From Streptomyces liangshanensis (GTDB lineage: Bacteria > Actinomycetota > Actinomycetes > Streptomycetales > Streptomycetaceae), in assembly GCF_011694815.1 (NCBI RefSeq), contig NZ_CP050177.1:6116001-6180000 (forward strand): a stretch of DNA of 64,000 bases, written 5' to 3'. Positions 23,763 to 32,221 of the stretch are shown here, piece after piece. The translations under genes were made by a program, and so were the position numbers. The stretch's first letter is position 1, and every line of letters starts with the position of its first letter. Under the pieces are notes generated by a model. That model saw nothing but the letters and a program-made list of their open reading frames with translations, did not search any database and was not told the origin of the DNA.

Positions 23763-24533
23763 ATGGCGGTCTTCGTCGCGCTCGGCGCGTTCCTCATGAC
23801 CCTCTTCGGAGGCTGGACGGCGCAACGCGTCACCGACCGCCGGCACCTGGTGCTGGGCCTGGCGGGCGGGCTGATGCTGGGGGTGGTCGGGCTCGACCTG
23901 CTGCCGGAGGCGATGCACGCGGCGGGCCAAGAGGTCTTCGGCGTCCCGCAGGCGCTGCTGCTGTTCGTGGGCGGTTTCCTCGTCGCCCATCTGGTGGAAC
24001 GACTGCTGGCCGTCCGCCAGGCGTCCCACGGCGCGGACCCGAAGGAGAGCGAGGCGCTCGACGGCCACGACGGCCATGCCCACGCCCACGAGCGCGTGCC
24101 GCAGGTCGGGCTGACGGCCGCCGCGGCGATGGTCGGTCACAGCCTGATGGACGGCATCGCGCTGGGCGCGGCCTTCCAGATCGGCGGGGGCATGGGCGCG
24201 GCGGTCGCGCTCGCCGTCGTCGCCCACGACTTCGCCGACGGCTTCAACACGTACACGCTGACCAGTCTGTACGGGAACGACCGCCGCAAGGCGGTCATGA
24301 TGCTCGTCGCGGACGCCGTCGCGCCGGTGGTCGGCGCCGCGTCCACGCTGCTGTTCACGCTCCCCGAGGAACTGCTCGGCAGCTACCTCGGGTTCTTCGG
24401 CGGCGCCCTGCTCTACCTGGCCGCCGCCGAGATCCTGCCCGAGGCGCACCACGAGCATCCGGCGCGCTCCACGGTGCTGTGCACGGTGGTGGGGGTCGCG
24501 TTCATCTGGCTGGTGGTGGGCATCGCGGGCTGA
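23763..24533 (+). CDS. ZIP-family metal transporter
   Basis: 256-residue membrane protein with about eight helices. The ZIP metal-site motifs are VGHSLMDGIALGAAF (helix 4) and VVAHDFADGFNTYTL (helix 5); a His-rich cytosolic loop, GHDGHAHAHERVP, lies between helices 3 and 4. Substrates of the family are zinc, iron, manganese and sometimes cobalt. It is the only plus-strand gene within the cobalamin cluster, divergent from the CbiG/CobE gene and convergent with cobB. Cobalt uptake is an attractive but unproven role. Confidence 0.85.
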   Translation: MAVFVALGAFLMTLFGGWTAQRVTDRRHLVLGLAGGLMLGVVGLDLLPEAMHAAGQEVFGVPQALLLFVGGFLVAHLVERLLAVRQASHGADPKESEALDGHDGHAHAHERVPQVGLTAAAAMVGHSLMDGIALGAAFQIGGGMGAAVALAVVAHDFADGFNTYTLTSLYGNDRRKAVMMLVADAVAPVVGAASTLLFTLPEELLGSYLGFFGGALLYLAAAEILPEAHHEHPARSTVLCTVVGVAFIWLVVGIAG

Positions 24534-24598
24534 GCGGTACGTCACGCCGCCCGCCCCGCCGCCGGCCCCGCCCGCCACCCCGCGCACCCCGCCGTACG

Positions 24599-25954
24599 TC
24601 ATCCCGCGCACCGCTCCACGAACCGCCGCGCCATCAGCGGTGTCGCCGCCCAGTGCGTGTGCAGGTAGCTGGCGTGCACTCCTTGTTGTACGAAGCCCTC
24701 CAGCCGCCGTTCCGGGTGGACCACGCCCCAGGCGGGCGCCGCGCCCGCGCCCGGCTCCAGGACCGTGCGGTGGAACTCGTGCCCCCGTACCCGCGTCCCC
24801 GCGACGGCCAGCGCGCTGTCGCCGACCGCCACCGCCTCCCGGTAGCCGAGCGTCAGCCGTCCCGACATCCGCCCGTCGGCGTCCAGCACCCCGCACATCG
24901 GCTTCCCGTCCAGCGACCGCGCGAGGTACAGCAGGCCCGCGCACTCCGCCGCCACCGGCGCCCCGGACAGGGCCAGCTCCGAAACGGCCTTGCGCAGCGG
25001 CTCGTTGGCCGACAGCTCCGGCGCGTACACCTCGGGGAAGCCACCACCGATCACCAACCCGCTCGTCCCGTCGGGCAGTTGTTCGTCCCGCAGCGGATCG
25101 AAGGGGACGACGTCCGCGCCGGCCGCCGCGAGCAGCTCGGTGTGTTCGGCGTACGAGAACGTGAACGCGGACCCGGCGGCCACCGCCACCACCGGCCGGG
25201 AGCCGACCGGTTCGGCCTCCGGGGACCACGGGGTCACGTCCAGCGCGGGCGCGCTGCGCGCCAGGCCCAGCAGCGCCTCCAGGTCGCACCCCGCCCGCAC
25301 CCGCCCGGCCAGCTCGCGCATCGATTCCACCGCGTCCGCGCGGCGTTCGGCGACGGGCACCAGGCCGAGGTGGCGGGAGGGCGTGCTGACCTGCTCGGTC
25401 CGCCGGAGCACCCCCATCACCGGCACGCCCGACCCGTCCAGCGCCTCGCGCAGCAGCAGTTCGTGCCGGTCCGAGGCGACCTTGTTGAGGATCACCCCGC
25501 CGATCCGCACCTCCGGGTCCCACGACGCGAAGCCGTGCACCAGCGCCGCCACCGAGCGGGACTGCGACGAGGCGTCCACCACCAGCACCACCGGGGCGCG
25601 CAGCAGCTTCGACACCTGGGCGGTGGAGGCGAGTTCGCCCTGCCCGGACGCGCCGTCGTAGAGGCCCATCACCCCTTCGACGATCGCCAGGTCGCACCCC
25701 GCCGCGCCGTGCGCGAACAGCGGCCCGATCAGGCCCGTACCGCTCATGTACGCGTCGAGGTTGCGCCCCGGCCGCCCGGAGCCGCCCGCCGAGACGGCGA
25801 GCGTGTGATAGCCGGGGTCGATGTAGTCGGGCCCCACCTTGTGCGGGGACACGGCGAGCCCGCGCTCGGAGAAGGCCGCCATCAGCCCGGTCGCGACCGT
25901 CGTCTTCCCGCTGCCCGACGACGGCGCGGCGATCACCAGGCGGGGGACACTCAC
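24599..25954 (-). CDS. cobB: Cobyrinate a,c-diamide synthase
   Basis: 451-residue two-domain amidotransferase that amidates the a and c carboxylates of (hydrogeno)cobyrinate using glutamine and ATP. N-terminal dethiobiotin-synthetase-like ATPase with P-loop APSSGSGKTT (residues 10-19) and VGPDYIDPGYH; C-terminal glutamine amidotransferase with GGGFPEVYAPEL and nucleophile Cys in AAECAGLLYLA, closing with SYLHTHWA. GTG 25954 overlaps the cobO stop (GTGA). Last gene of the riboswitch-led operon. Confidence 0.94.
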   Translation of the reverse strand: MSVPRLVIAAPSSGSGKTTVATGLMAAFSERGLAVSPHKVGPDYIDPGYHTLAVSAGGSGRPGRNLDAYMSGTGLIGPLFAHGAAGCDLAIVEGVMGLYDGASGQGELASTAQVSKLLRAPVVLVVDASSQSRSVAALVHGFASWDPEVRIGGVILNKVASDRHELLLREALDGSGVPVMGVLRRTEQVSTPSRHLGLVPVAERRADAVESMRELAGRVRAGCDLEALLGLARSAPALDVTPWSPEAEPVGSRPVVAVAAGSAFTFSYAEHTELLAAAGADVVPFDPLRDEQLPDGTSGLVIGGGFPEVYAPELSANEPLRKAVSELALSGAPVAAECAGLLYLARSLDGKPMCGVLDADGRMSGRLTLGYREAVAVGDSALAVAGTRVRGHEFHRTVLEPGAGAAPAWGVVHPERRLEGFVQQGVHASYLHTHWAATPLMARRFVERCAG

Positions 25955-26550
25955 CACTCGATGCCCCTCTGGCCCTTCTGTCCCGCGTCCATCGGGTGCT
26001 TGACCTTGGTCATCTCGGTGACGAGATCCGCGAACTCCACCAGTTTCTCGGGGGCGTTGCGGCCGGTGATGACCACGTGCTGGGTGCCGGGACGGTCGCG
26101 CAGCACCTCGATGACCTCGTCCGTGTCCACCCACCCCCAGTGCAGCGGGTACATGAACTCGTCGAGCACGTACAGCTTGTGGGTCTCGTTCGCCAGGTCG
26201 CGCTTGACCTGTTCCCACCCCTCGCGCGCCGCCTCCTCGTTGGAGAGCTGGCTGTCGCGCTGCACCCACGACCAGCCCTCGCCCATCTTGTGCCAGGCGA
26301 CGGAACCGCCCTCGCCGCTCGCCCCCAGCACCTTGAGCGCCTGCTCCTCCCCGACCTTCCACTTCGCCGACTTCACGAACTGGAACACCCCGATCGGCCA
26401 CCCCTGCGTCCACGCGCGCAGCGCCAGGCCGAACGCCGCCGTCGACTTGCCCTTGCCCACGCCGGTGTGGACGAGGACGAGCGGGCGGTTGCGGCGCTGG
26501 CGGGTGGTGAGTCCGTCGTCCGGTACGGTCTCCGGCTGTCCCTGCGGCAT
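25951..26550 (-). CDS. cobO: Cob(I)yrinic acid a,c-diamide adenosyltransferase
   Basis: 199-residue CobA/CobO-type corrinoid adenosyltransferase that attaches the 5'-deoxyadenosyl group from ATP to cobalt. P-loop GVGKGKST at residues 30-37 after the first strand PLVLVHT; further conserved blocks VFQFVKSAKWKVGE, YVLDEFMYPLHWGWV and HVVITGRNAPEKLVEFADLVTEM. ATG overlaps the last base of the chelatase stop (TAATG), and its own stop overlaps the cobB GTG. Length is typical. Confidence 0.95.
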   Translation of the reverse strand: MPQGQPETVPDDGLTTRQRRNRPLVLVHTGVGKGKSTAAFGLALRAWTQGWPIGVFQFVKSAKWKVGEEQALKVLGASGEGGSVAWHKMGEGWSWVQRDSQLSNEEAAREGWEQVKRDLANETHKLYVLDEFMYPLHWGWVDTDEVIEVLRDRPGTQHVVITGRNAPEKLVEFADLVTEMTKVKHPMDAGQKGQRGIEW

Positions 26551-28607
26551 TACGCGGCCCTCCGTCGGTTGCCCTGCACGCCCTGCGTGCCGTGTGCGCC
26601 CTGTGCGCCCTGCACGTCCCTGACCAGCCCCGCGATGCTGTCGGCGCGCAGCTCGTCCAGGGTGATGCACGTGCCTTCCAGGTCGCCGGCGAGTGTCCCG
26701 GCGAGCCCGAGTCGTACGATGCCCGACTCGCAGTCCACGACCACCGAGGCCGTCCCCTCCGACGCGTGCAGCCGCGCGGCGCGCGCCGCGAGCGCGACCG
26801 GATCGGCGCCGCCCGTCGCCCGGCCGTCGGTCACCACGACGAGCAGCGGCCGGCGCGCGGGATCCCGCAGCCGCTCGACCCGCAGCACGTCGTGGGCCTT
26901 CAACAGCCCGGCGGCCAGGGGAGTCCGGCCCCCGGTCGGCAGCGACTCCAGGCGGGCCGCGGCCGCGTCCACGGACGACGTGGGAGGCAGCGCCACCTCG
27001 GCGTCCTTGCCCCGGAAGGTCACCAGCCCGACCTTGTCCCGGCGTTGGTAGGCGTCCAGCAGCAGCGAGAGCACCGCGCCCTTCACCGCGCTCATCCGCC
27101 GCTTGGCGGCCATGGACCCGGAGGCGTCGACCACGAACAGCACGAGGTTGCCCTCACGCCCCTCGCGGGTCGCCTGCCGCAGGTCGTCCTTGCGGATCAC
27201 CAGGCCGGTCCCGCTGCGGCCCCGGGCCCGCTGGTGCGGGGCGGCGGCCTGCACGGTCGCGGCGAGGTGCAGCTTGGTCAGCGCGCCCCGGGGCCGCCGG
27301 GACCCGGTGGTCCTGCCGTGTTCGGTCCGCGCGCGCGAGCGCCGCCCGGCGGCGCCCTCGCCGAGGCCGGGGACGCTGAGCGTCTTCGTACGGTACGGCT
27401 CACCGGCCTGTACGGCGGCCTGCTCACCGCCGCCCGGGCCCCCGGTCCCGGGGCGGGGCGACTCCCCGGGCGCGTCGCCCTCCCCGGACCCGGAGTCCTC
27501 CGGCGCGTCGGAACCGCTGTCGGGGGCCGGACCGCCGCCGCCGTCCCCGGGGCCGCCGCCGTCCCCCGGCCCGTCGGGCTCGGGATCGTCGTCCTCGCCC
27601 TTGAACTCCTCCAGCGTGTCGTCGAGTTTGTCCTCGTCCAGCCCCGGCGCGTCGAACGGGTTGCGCCGCCGCCGGTGCGGCAACGCGAGCAGCGCCGCCT
27701 GCCGGACGTCCTCCGCGAGCACGTCCGTACGCCCGGCCCACGCGGCCAGCGCCGTCGCGGTCCGCGCCATCACGATGTCGGCGCGCATCCCGTCCACCTC
27801 GAACGCGGCGCACGTCGCGGCTATCTGCAGCAGCGCCGCGTCGCCGAGCCGTACCTCGGGCAGCAGGGCCCGCGCGGTCACGATCCGCTCGCGCAGCGCG
27901 GTCTCCTCCCCGGCCCAGCGCGCCGCGAACCCGGCCGGGTCGTCGTCGTACGCGAGCCGCCGCCGTACGACCTCGACCCGCGACTCGGGCTCCCGGGACG
28001 CGGCGACCTCCACGGTCAGCCCGAACCGGTCGAGCAACTGCGGCCGCAGCTCCCCCTCTTCGGGGTTCATCGTCCCGACGAGCAGGAAGCGCGCAGCGTG
28101 CCGTACCGAGACCCCCTCGCGCTCGACGTACGAGGCGCCCATCGCGGCGGCGTCCAGCAGCAGGTCGACCAGGTGGTCGTGGAGGAGGTTGACCTCGTCC
28201 ACGTACAGCACCCCGCGGTGCGCGTCGGCGAGGAGCCCCGGCTCGAAGGCCTTCACGCCCTCCGACAGGGCCCGTTCGATGTCGAGCGCCCCGACGAGCC
28301 GGTCCTCCGAGGCCCCGACGGGCAGCTCGACCATCCGCGCGGGCCGGGGGGTGCCCGGACCGCTCTCGTGCGGGCCGTCCGGGCACCGCGGGTCGGGCGA
28401 GGCGGGATCGCAGCTGAACCGGCAGCCCGCCACCACGTCGACCTCGGGCATCAGCGCGGACAGCGCCCGCACGGCGGTGCTCTTCGCGGTGCCCTTCTCC
28501 CCACGGACCAGCACTCCACCGACCGCGGGACTGACGGCGTTGAGGAGCAGCGCGAGCCGCAGATCGTCCATTCCCACCACGGCGGTGAACGGAAAGGGGG
28601 TACTCAT
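26550..28607 (-). CDS. Fused ChlI-ChlD type AAA+/VWA chelatase subunit
   Basis: 685-residue protein joining a ChlI-like AAA+ ATPase (P-loop GEKGTAKST 36-44, Walker B GVLYVDEVNLL, sensor-1 VGTMNPEEG) to a C-terminal von Willebrand A domain with MIDAS motif VDASGSM. An acidic Gly/Pro/Asp linker of about 70 residues lies between. In cobalamin loci this protein powers cobalt insertion by the CobN-type subunit, which is not in the window. AAGGAG precedes ATG 28607. The C-terminus carries short QG-rich repeats (VQGAQGAHGTQGVQG) from a nine-base DNA repeat. Confidence 0.92.
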   Translation of the reverse strand: MSTPFPFTAVVGMDDLRLALLLNAVSPAVGGVLVRGEKGTAKSTAVRALSALMPEVDVVAGCRFSCDPASPDPRCPDGPHESGPGTPRPARMVELPVGASEDRLVGALDIERALSEGVKAFEPGLLADAHRGVLYVDEVNLLHDHLVDLLLDAAAMGASYVEREGVSVRHAARFLLVGTMNPEEGELRPQLLDRFGLTVEVAASREPESRVEVVRRRLAYDDDPAGFAARWAGEETALRERIVTARALLPEVRLGDAALLQIAATCAAFEVDGMRADIVMARTATALAAWAGRTDVLAEDVRQAALLALPHRRRRNPFDAPGLDEDKLDDTLEEFKGEDDDPEPDGPGDGGGPGDGGGGPAPDSGSDAPEDSGSGEGDAPGESPRPGTGGPGGGEQAAVQAGEPYRTKTLSVPGLGEGAAGRRSRARTEHGRTTGSRRPRGALTKLHLAATVQAAAPHQRARGRSGTGLVIRKDDLRQATREGREGNLVLFVVDASGSMAAKRRMSAVKGAVLSLLLDAYQRRDKVGLVTFRGKDAEVALPPTSSVDAAAARLESLPTGGRTPLAAGLLKAHDVLRVERLRDPARRPLLVVVTDGRATGGADPVALAARAARLHASEGTASVVVDCESGIVRLGLAGTLAGDLEGTCITLDELRADSIAGLVRDVQGAQGAHGTQGVQGNRRRAA

Positions 28608-28689
28608 AGGGCTCCTTCGCGTGCGATCGGTATGGGCCGGGCTGCCGGCCGGGTCAGGACGAGGGACGCCGGACCCGGGCCGGACGGCG

Positions 28690-30237
28690 TCATGGCGCAC
28701 CGGGCGGGACGAACGGCAGCCCCCCGGGGGCGCCCTCCTCGATCAGCCGCCACAGCGCGTCCGTGTCCGCGTGTTCCTCCACCAGGTCTCCCAGCAGGTC
28801 GAGCTGCTCCTCCCGCAGCGCCCCGAAGCTCGTGTCCGGCGCCGGTACGAACCGGCGCCCCGCCTCGCGCGCGACCTCCGTGAGGAAGCGCCGCCGGAAC
28901 GCGTCGTTCTCCAGCACCCCGTGCCAGTGCGTCCCCCGCACCGACCCCACCCGGCACCCGTCCAGCGCCGTGCCGCCCGCGTCGGAGACGAAGGCGGAGC
29001 CGCCGTCGACCTCCGCGACGCCGTGGTGGATCTCGTACCCCTCCACGGACTCGCCGAGGGCCACGCCCACCGGCCGCCCCAGCGTCTTCGCGCGCGCGAA
29101 CCGCACCCGTACCGGCAGCAGTCCGAGCCCGGCCACGACCCCCGCCCGCGACTCCACCTCGTCGTCGATCAGCTCGCCCAGCACCTGGTAGCCGCCGCAG
29201 ACGCCCAGCACGGGACGGCCCTCCGCCGCCCGGCGGGCCAGCGCGTCCGCGAGGCCGCGCTCCCGCAGCCAGGCCAGGGCGCCCACCGTGCCGCGCGTGC
29301 CGGGCACGACCACCAGGTCCGCGTCCGCCACCTCCTCGGCCCGGTCCACGAACCGCACGACCACGCCCGGTTCGGCCGCCAGCGCGTCCACGTCGGTGAA
29401 GTTGGACATCAGCGGTACGGCGCACACGGCGACCCGCAGGACGTCCTCGCCGTACGGGGCGGACGCCGCGGACTCCCGTACCGCGCCGCGCAGCGACACC
29501 CGCAGCCCGTCCTCCTCGTCGATGCCGAGCCCCGGCCGCCACGGCAGGACACCGAGGGTCGCGCGTCCGGTGAGGCCGCGCAGCATCTCCAACCCCGGTT
29601 CCAGCAGCGACACGTCGCCCCGGAACTTGTTGACCACGTACCCCGCGACCAGCGCCTGGTCCTCGGGGCTCAGCAGCGCGGTCGTCCCGAAGAACGAGGC
29701 GAACACCCCGCCCCGGTCGATGTCCCCGACCACGACCACCGGCAGGCGCGCGGCGCGGGCGATGCCCATGTTCACGATGTCGGTGCGGCGCAGGTTGATC
29801 TCGGCGGGGCTGCCGGCGCCCTCGCAGATCACGGCGTCGTACGTACGGCGCAGCTCGGCCAGGCACTCCAGCACGGTCCCGAGCAGCGCCTCCTGCCGGC
29901 CGCCGTGGTAGCCCCTGGCGCTCATCTCGCCCACCGGGCGCCCCATCAGGACCACTTGGCTGGTCCGGTCCCCGCCCGGTTTCAGCAGGACGGGGTTCAT
30001 CAGCGCGGTCGGCTCGACGCGGGACGCCTGCGCCTGCATCGCCTGGGCGCGGCCGATCTCCGCGCCCTCGCGCGTGACGAACGAGTTGAGGGACATGTTC
30101 TGGCCCTTGAAGGGCGCGACCTTGACGCCCTGGCGCACGAGCCACCGGCAGATGCCGGCCGTGACGACGCTCTTGCCCGCGTCGGAGGTGGTCCCGGCGA
30201 CAAGCAGCCCACCCCCGAGCCCACCCCGCCCCCTCAC
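28690..30237 (-). CDS. cobQ: Cobyric acid synthase
   Basis: 515-residue glutamine-dependent amidotransferase that amidates the b, d, e and g side chains of adenosyl-cobyrinic acid diamide. N-terminal ATPase domain: VAGTTSDAGKSVV, KGQNMSLNS, GDIDRGGVFAS; C-terminal amidotransferase domain with Cys in VLGVCGGYQVLG and His in GTHWHG. GTG 30237 overlaps the cobD stop (GTGA). An 82-base gap with a fresh ribosome site separates it from the chelatase gene downstream. Confidence 0.95.
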   Translation of the reverse strand: MRGRGGLGGGLLVAGTTSDAGKSVVTAGICRWLVRQGVKVAPFKGQNMSLNSFVTREGAEIGRAQAMQAQASRVEPTALMNPVLLKPGGDRTSQVVLMGRPVGEMSARGYHGGRQEALLGTVLECLAELRRTYDAVICEGAGSPAEINLRRTDIVNMGIARAARLPVVVVGDIDRGGVFASFFGTTALLSPEDQALVAGYVVNKFRGDVSLLEPGLEMLRGLTGRATLGVLPWRPGLGIDEEDGLRVSLRGAVRESAASAPYGEDVLRVAVCAVPLMSNFTDVDALAAEPGVVVRFVDRAEEVADADLVVVPGTRGTVGALAWLRERGLADALARRAAEGRPVLGVCGGYQVLGELIDDEVESRAGVVAGLGLLPVRVRFARAKTLGRPVGVALGESVEGYEIHHGVAEVDGGSAFVSDAGGTALDGCRVGSVRGTHWHGVLENDAFRRRFLTEVAREAGRRFVPAPDTSFGALREEQLDLLGDLVEEHADTDALWRLIEEGAPGGLPFVPPGAP

Positions 30238-31655
30238 AACTGCCTCCCGCCACCGACACGGAGCCCCACGCCGACCCACGCCCAGCAGCCCGCCGCCACC
30301 CCGATCCCGCCACCCACCGCCACCCCGAGCCCCCACCGGGCCACGGCCCCCGACCCCGAGCCCGGGCGCGACCCCACGCCTGATCCCGGGCGCGACCCCA
30401 AGCCAGCTACCAAACCCGCCACCAAGCCCAACCGCGAGCCTGATCCCGACCCCGCAGCCGACCCCGAGCCCGCCGCCGATCCGAAGCCCGCCGCCCCCGC
30501 TCCCGAGCCAGAACCCGCTCCCGCTCCCGAACCCGCTCCCGCTCCCGAACCCGCTCCCGCTCCCGAACCCGCCCCCGCTGCCGCGTCCACCCCCGCCGCG
30601 TGGGCGAATCGCGCCGCCACGCACACCGCCAGCGCGCAGGCGCTCACGCGGCGGGACAGCCGGACGGCGCGCTCGATGTCCGCGATCTCCACGGGCCGGC
30701 CGCCGCCGTTCAGCACCGGGCGGTGCTCGACCCGGCCGCCGTACGCGAGCGTCCCGCCCAGCCGTACCCCCAGCGCCCCCGCGAACGAGGCCTCCACCGG
30801 GCCCGCGTTGGGGCTCGGGTGCCGGTGCGCGTCCTGGCGCCACGCCCGCCACGCCCCGCGCGGATCGCCGCCCGCGACGACGGCCAGCGCGGCGGTCAGC
30901 CGGGCGCCGGGCCGGCCGGCCACGTCGTCCAGGCGGGCCGACGCCCAGCCGAACCGGCGGTACCTGGCGGACTTGTGCCCCACCATCGCGTCCAGCGTGT
31001 TCACGGCCCGGAACCCGGCCAGCCCGGGGACCCCCGCGAGGGCGCCCCACACGAGCGCGCCGACCACCGCGTCGGAGGTGTTCTCGGCGACGGACTCCAC
31101 CACGGCCCGCGCGATCTGCTGGGCGTCGAGGGACTGCGGGTCGCGGCCGCACAGGTGCGGCAGCCGCTCCCGGGCCAGTTCGACGTCCCCGGCGGCGAGC
31201 GCCCGGCCGATGGCCCGCGCCTCGCGCGCCAGTGACGTACCGCCGACGACGGACCAGGTGGCGGCGGCGGTCAACGCGACGGAGGCGGCATCACGACGCG
31301 TGAACCCGGCACGCGCGGACCCCAGAGCCCTTGGTCCCGGTACGCCAGGTCCCCGTACTCCGCGCGCCACCACCGCGCCCAGCCCGACGGCGCCGCCCGC
31401 GCAGACCAGCGTGTGCAACGCGCCCCAGCCCCGGTGGTCCCGCCACAGCACCCGCTCCACGGCCCCCGCGGCGCGCCCGAACGCCGCGACCGGATGGCCC
31501 CGGCGGGGATCGCCCAGCAGCAGATCGGCGAGCAACCCGCCCAGGGCCCCGTACGCGTGGATCCGCGCGGCGTCCCGGCCGGGAGCGGCGGAGGGGAGGG
31601 GGTGTCCGGAAAGGGCTCGGCCGACGGGAACGGCGGCGTACGCGCGGCCAGGCAT
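30234..31655 (-). CDS. cobD: Adenosylcobinamide-phosphate synthase, C-terminally expanded
   Basis: 473-residue CobD/CbiB membrane enzyme that attaches aminopropanol phosphate to cobyric acid. Family blocks: LADLLLGDPRRGHPVAAFGR, VVGGTSLAREARAI, LCGRDPQSLD, RAVVESVAENTSDAVVGAL, FRAVNTLDAMVGHKSARY and HRHPSPNAGPVEASFAGALGVRLGG. Ordinary members have about 310-350 residues; here roughly 100 extra Gly/Ala/Ser residues, including GAGAGS repeats, precede the last hydrophobic segment. The DNA carries an 18-base minisatellite there. First gene after the cobalamin riboswitch; GAGGA lies before ATG. Confidence 0.93.
   Translation of the reverse strand: MPGRAYAAVPVGRALSGHPLPSAAPGRDAARIHAYGALGGLLADLLLGDPRRGHPVAAFGRAAGAVERVLWRDHRGWGALHTLVCAGGAVGLGAVVARGVRGPGVPGPRALGSARAGFTRRDAASVALTAAATWSVVGGTSLAREARAIGRALAAGDVELARERLPHLCGRDPQSLDAQQIARAVVESVAENTSDAVVGALVWGALAGVPGLAGFRAVNTLDAMVGHKSARYRRFGWASARLDDVAGRPGARLTAALAVVAGGDPRGAWRAWRQDAHRHPSPNAGPVEASFAGALGVRLGGTLAYGGRVEHRPVLNGGGRPVEIADIERAVRLSRRVSACALAVCVAARFAHAAGVDAAAGAGSGAGAGSGAGAGSGAGAGSGSGAGAAGFGSAAGSGSAAGSGSGSRLGLVAGLVAGLGSRPGSGVGSRPGSGSGAVARWGLGVAVGGGIGVAAGCWAWVGVGLRVGGGRQL
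30511..30582. repeat. 18-base minisatellite inside cobD
   Basis: Three identical units GAACCCGCTCCCGCTCCC plus a fourth with two mismatches. On the minus strand each unit encodes GAGAGS in frame. Related degenerate repeats extend to about 30340. Confidence 0.9.
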
Positions 31656-31714
31656 GGCGACGTGTCCTCACTCAGGGTCCGCGCCCCGGCTCGACGGATG
31701 ACGCGGCGGCGAGA

Positions 31715-31850
31715 GTTCCTGGCTCCCGGGACGGATCCCCGGAGGGACACCGTGCCCGGTGACAGTGGCGGGACCGCGCCGGATTCGCACCGGCTTCCTC
31801 TGCTGCCGCCGTAATTGGCCCCGGCAGTCCACCACGCTGCGAGAACACCC
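31715..31850 (-). promoter_or_regulatory. Cobalamin (B12) riboswitch
   Basis: Minus-strand RNA before cobD contains the class I consensus: GGAAgcCGGTGCGAATCCGG (complement of 31779-31798) followed by the B12 box GCCACTGT (31762-31769). A GC-rich segment able to pair (CACCG/CGGTG and a downstream CCGGGGAT/CCCGGGAG stretch) leads towards the cobD ribosome site, so adenosylcobalamin binding probably blocks translation or elongation of the cobD-cobQ-chelatase-cobO-cobB operon. Exact 5' end is estimated. Confidence 0.92.
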
Positions 31851-31904
31851 GTCAACCCGCCCTTGACCTGCGGCGGGGCAGTGTGCGAAGCCCCACATGA
31901 CGGA

Positions 31905-31951
31905 CCCGGGGGCCGGCCCGTCCCGGTGTCAGGACGAGGCCGGCCCCCGGG
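31905..31951 (-). terminator. Terminator of the phosphate transport operon
   Basis: CCCGGGGGCCGGCC and its exact complement (31938-31951) form a 14-base stem, 22 bases beyond the small membrane protein's stop on the minus strand. It separates that operon from the riboswitch transcript start. Confidence 0.8.
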
Positions 31952-31972
31952 GCGCGGGTACGGTACGGGCGG

Positions 31973-32209
31973 TCAGGCCACGATCAGGTAGATGCCGTAC
32001 GCGACGGCCGCCGCGCACAGTCCGAAGCAGGCGTAGGCGCCGGTGCGCGCCAGGGCCACGGATCCGCCGGAGGAGCCGGCCGGACCGGAGGCCGCCGACT
32101 CCTGTTTGGCCAGGGCCACGATGCCGAGGGTGAAGAGGCCCACCAGGCCGATGGTGGACACGAGGCTGACGCCGAACACGGAGCCGAGAGCTGCCCAGTC
32201 GATTTTCAT
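31973..32209 (-). CDS. Small membrane protein of the Pit operon
   Basis: 78-residue protein with two hydrophobic helices (FGVSLVSTIGLVGLFTLGIVAL and AYACFGLCAAAVAYGIYLIV) separated by a Ser/Gly loop. It starts 12 bases after the Pit gene stop, so it is co-transcribed. Small partners of this size follow pit genes in many actinobacteria; a regulatory or assembly role is guessed, not known. Confidence 0.8.
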   Translation of the reverse strand: MKIDWAALGSVFGVSLVSTIGLVGLFTLGIVALAKQESAASGPAGSSGGSVALARTGAYACFGLCAAAVAYGIYLIVA

Positions 32210-32221
32210 GTGATCGCTTCC

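Noticed and set aside
23247-25697. 816-codon open frame extending the CbiG/CobE gene
   Set aside because: The extension is antisense to the ZIP gene and out of frame with cobB; only the last 153 codons match a family.
27103-31701. 1532-codon open frame on the plus strand
   Set aside because: Runs antisense through the chelatase, cobQ and cobD genes; composition is Pro/Ser/Arg-rich as expected of a shadow frame in GC-rich DNA.
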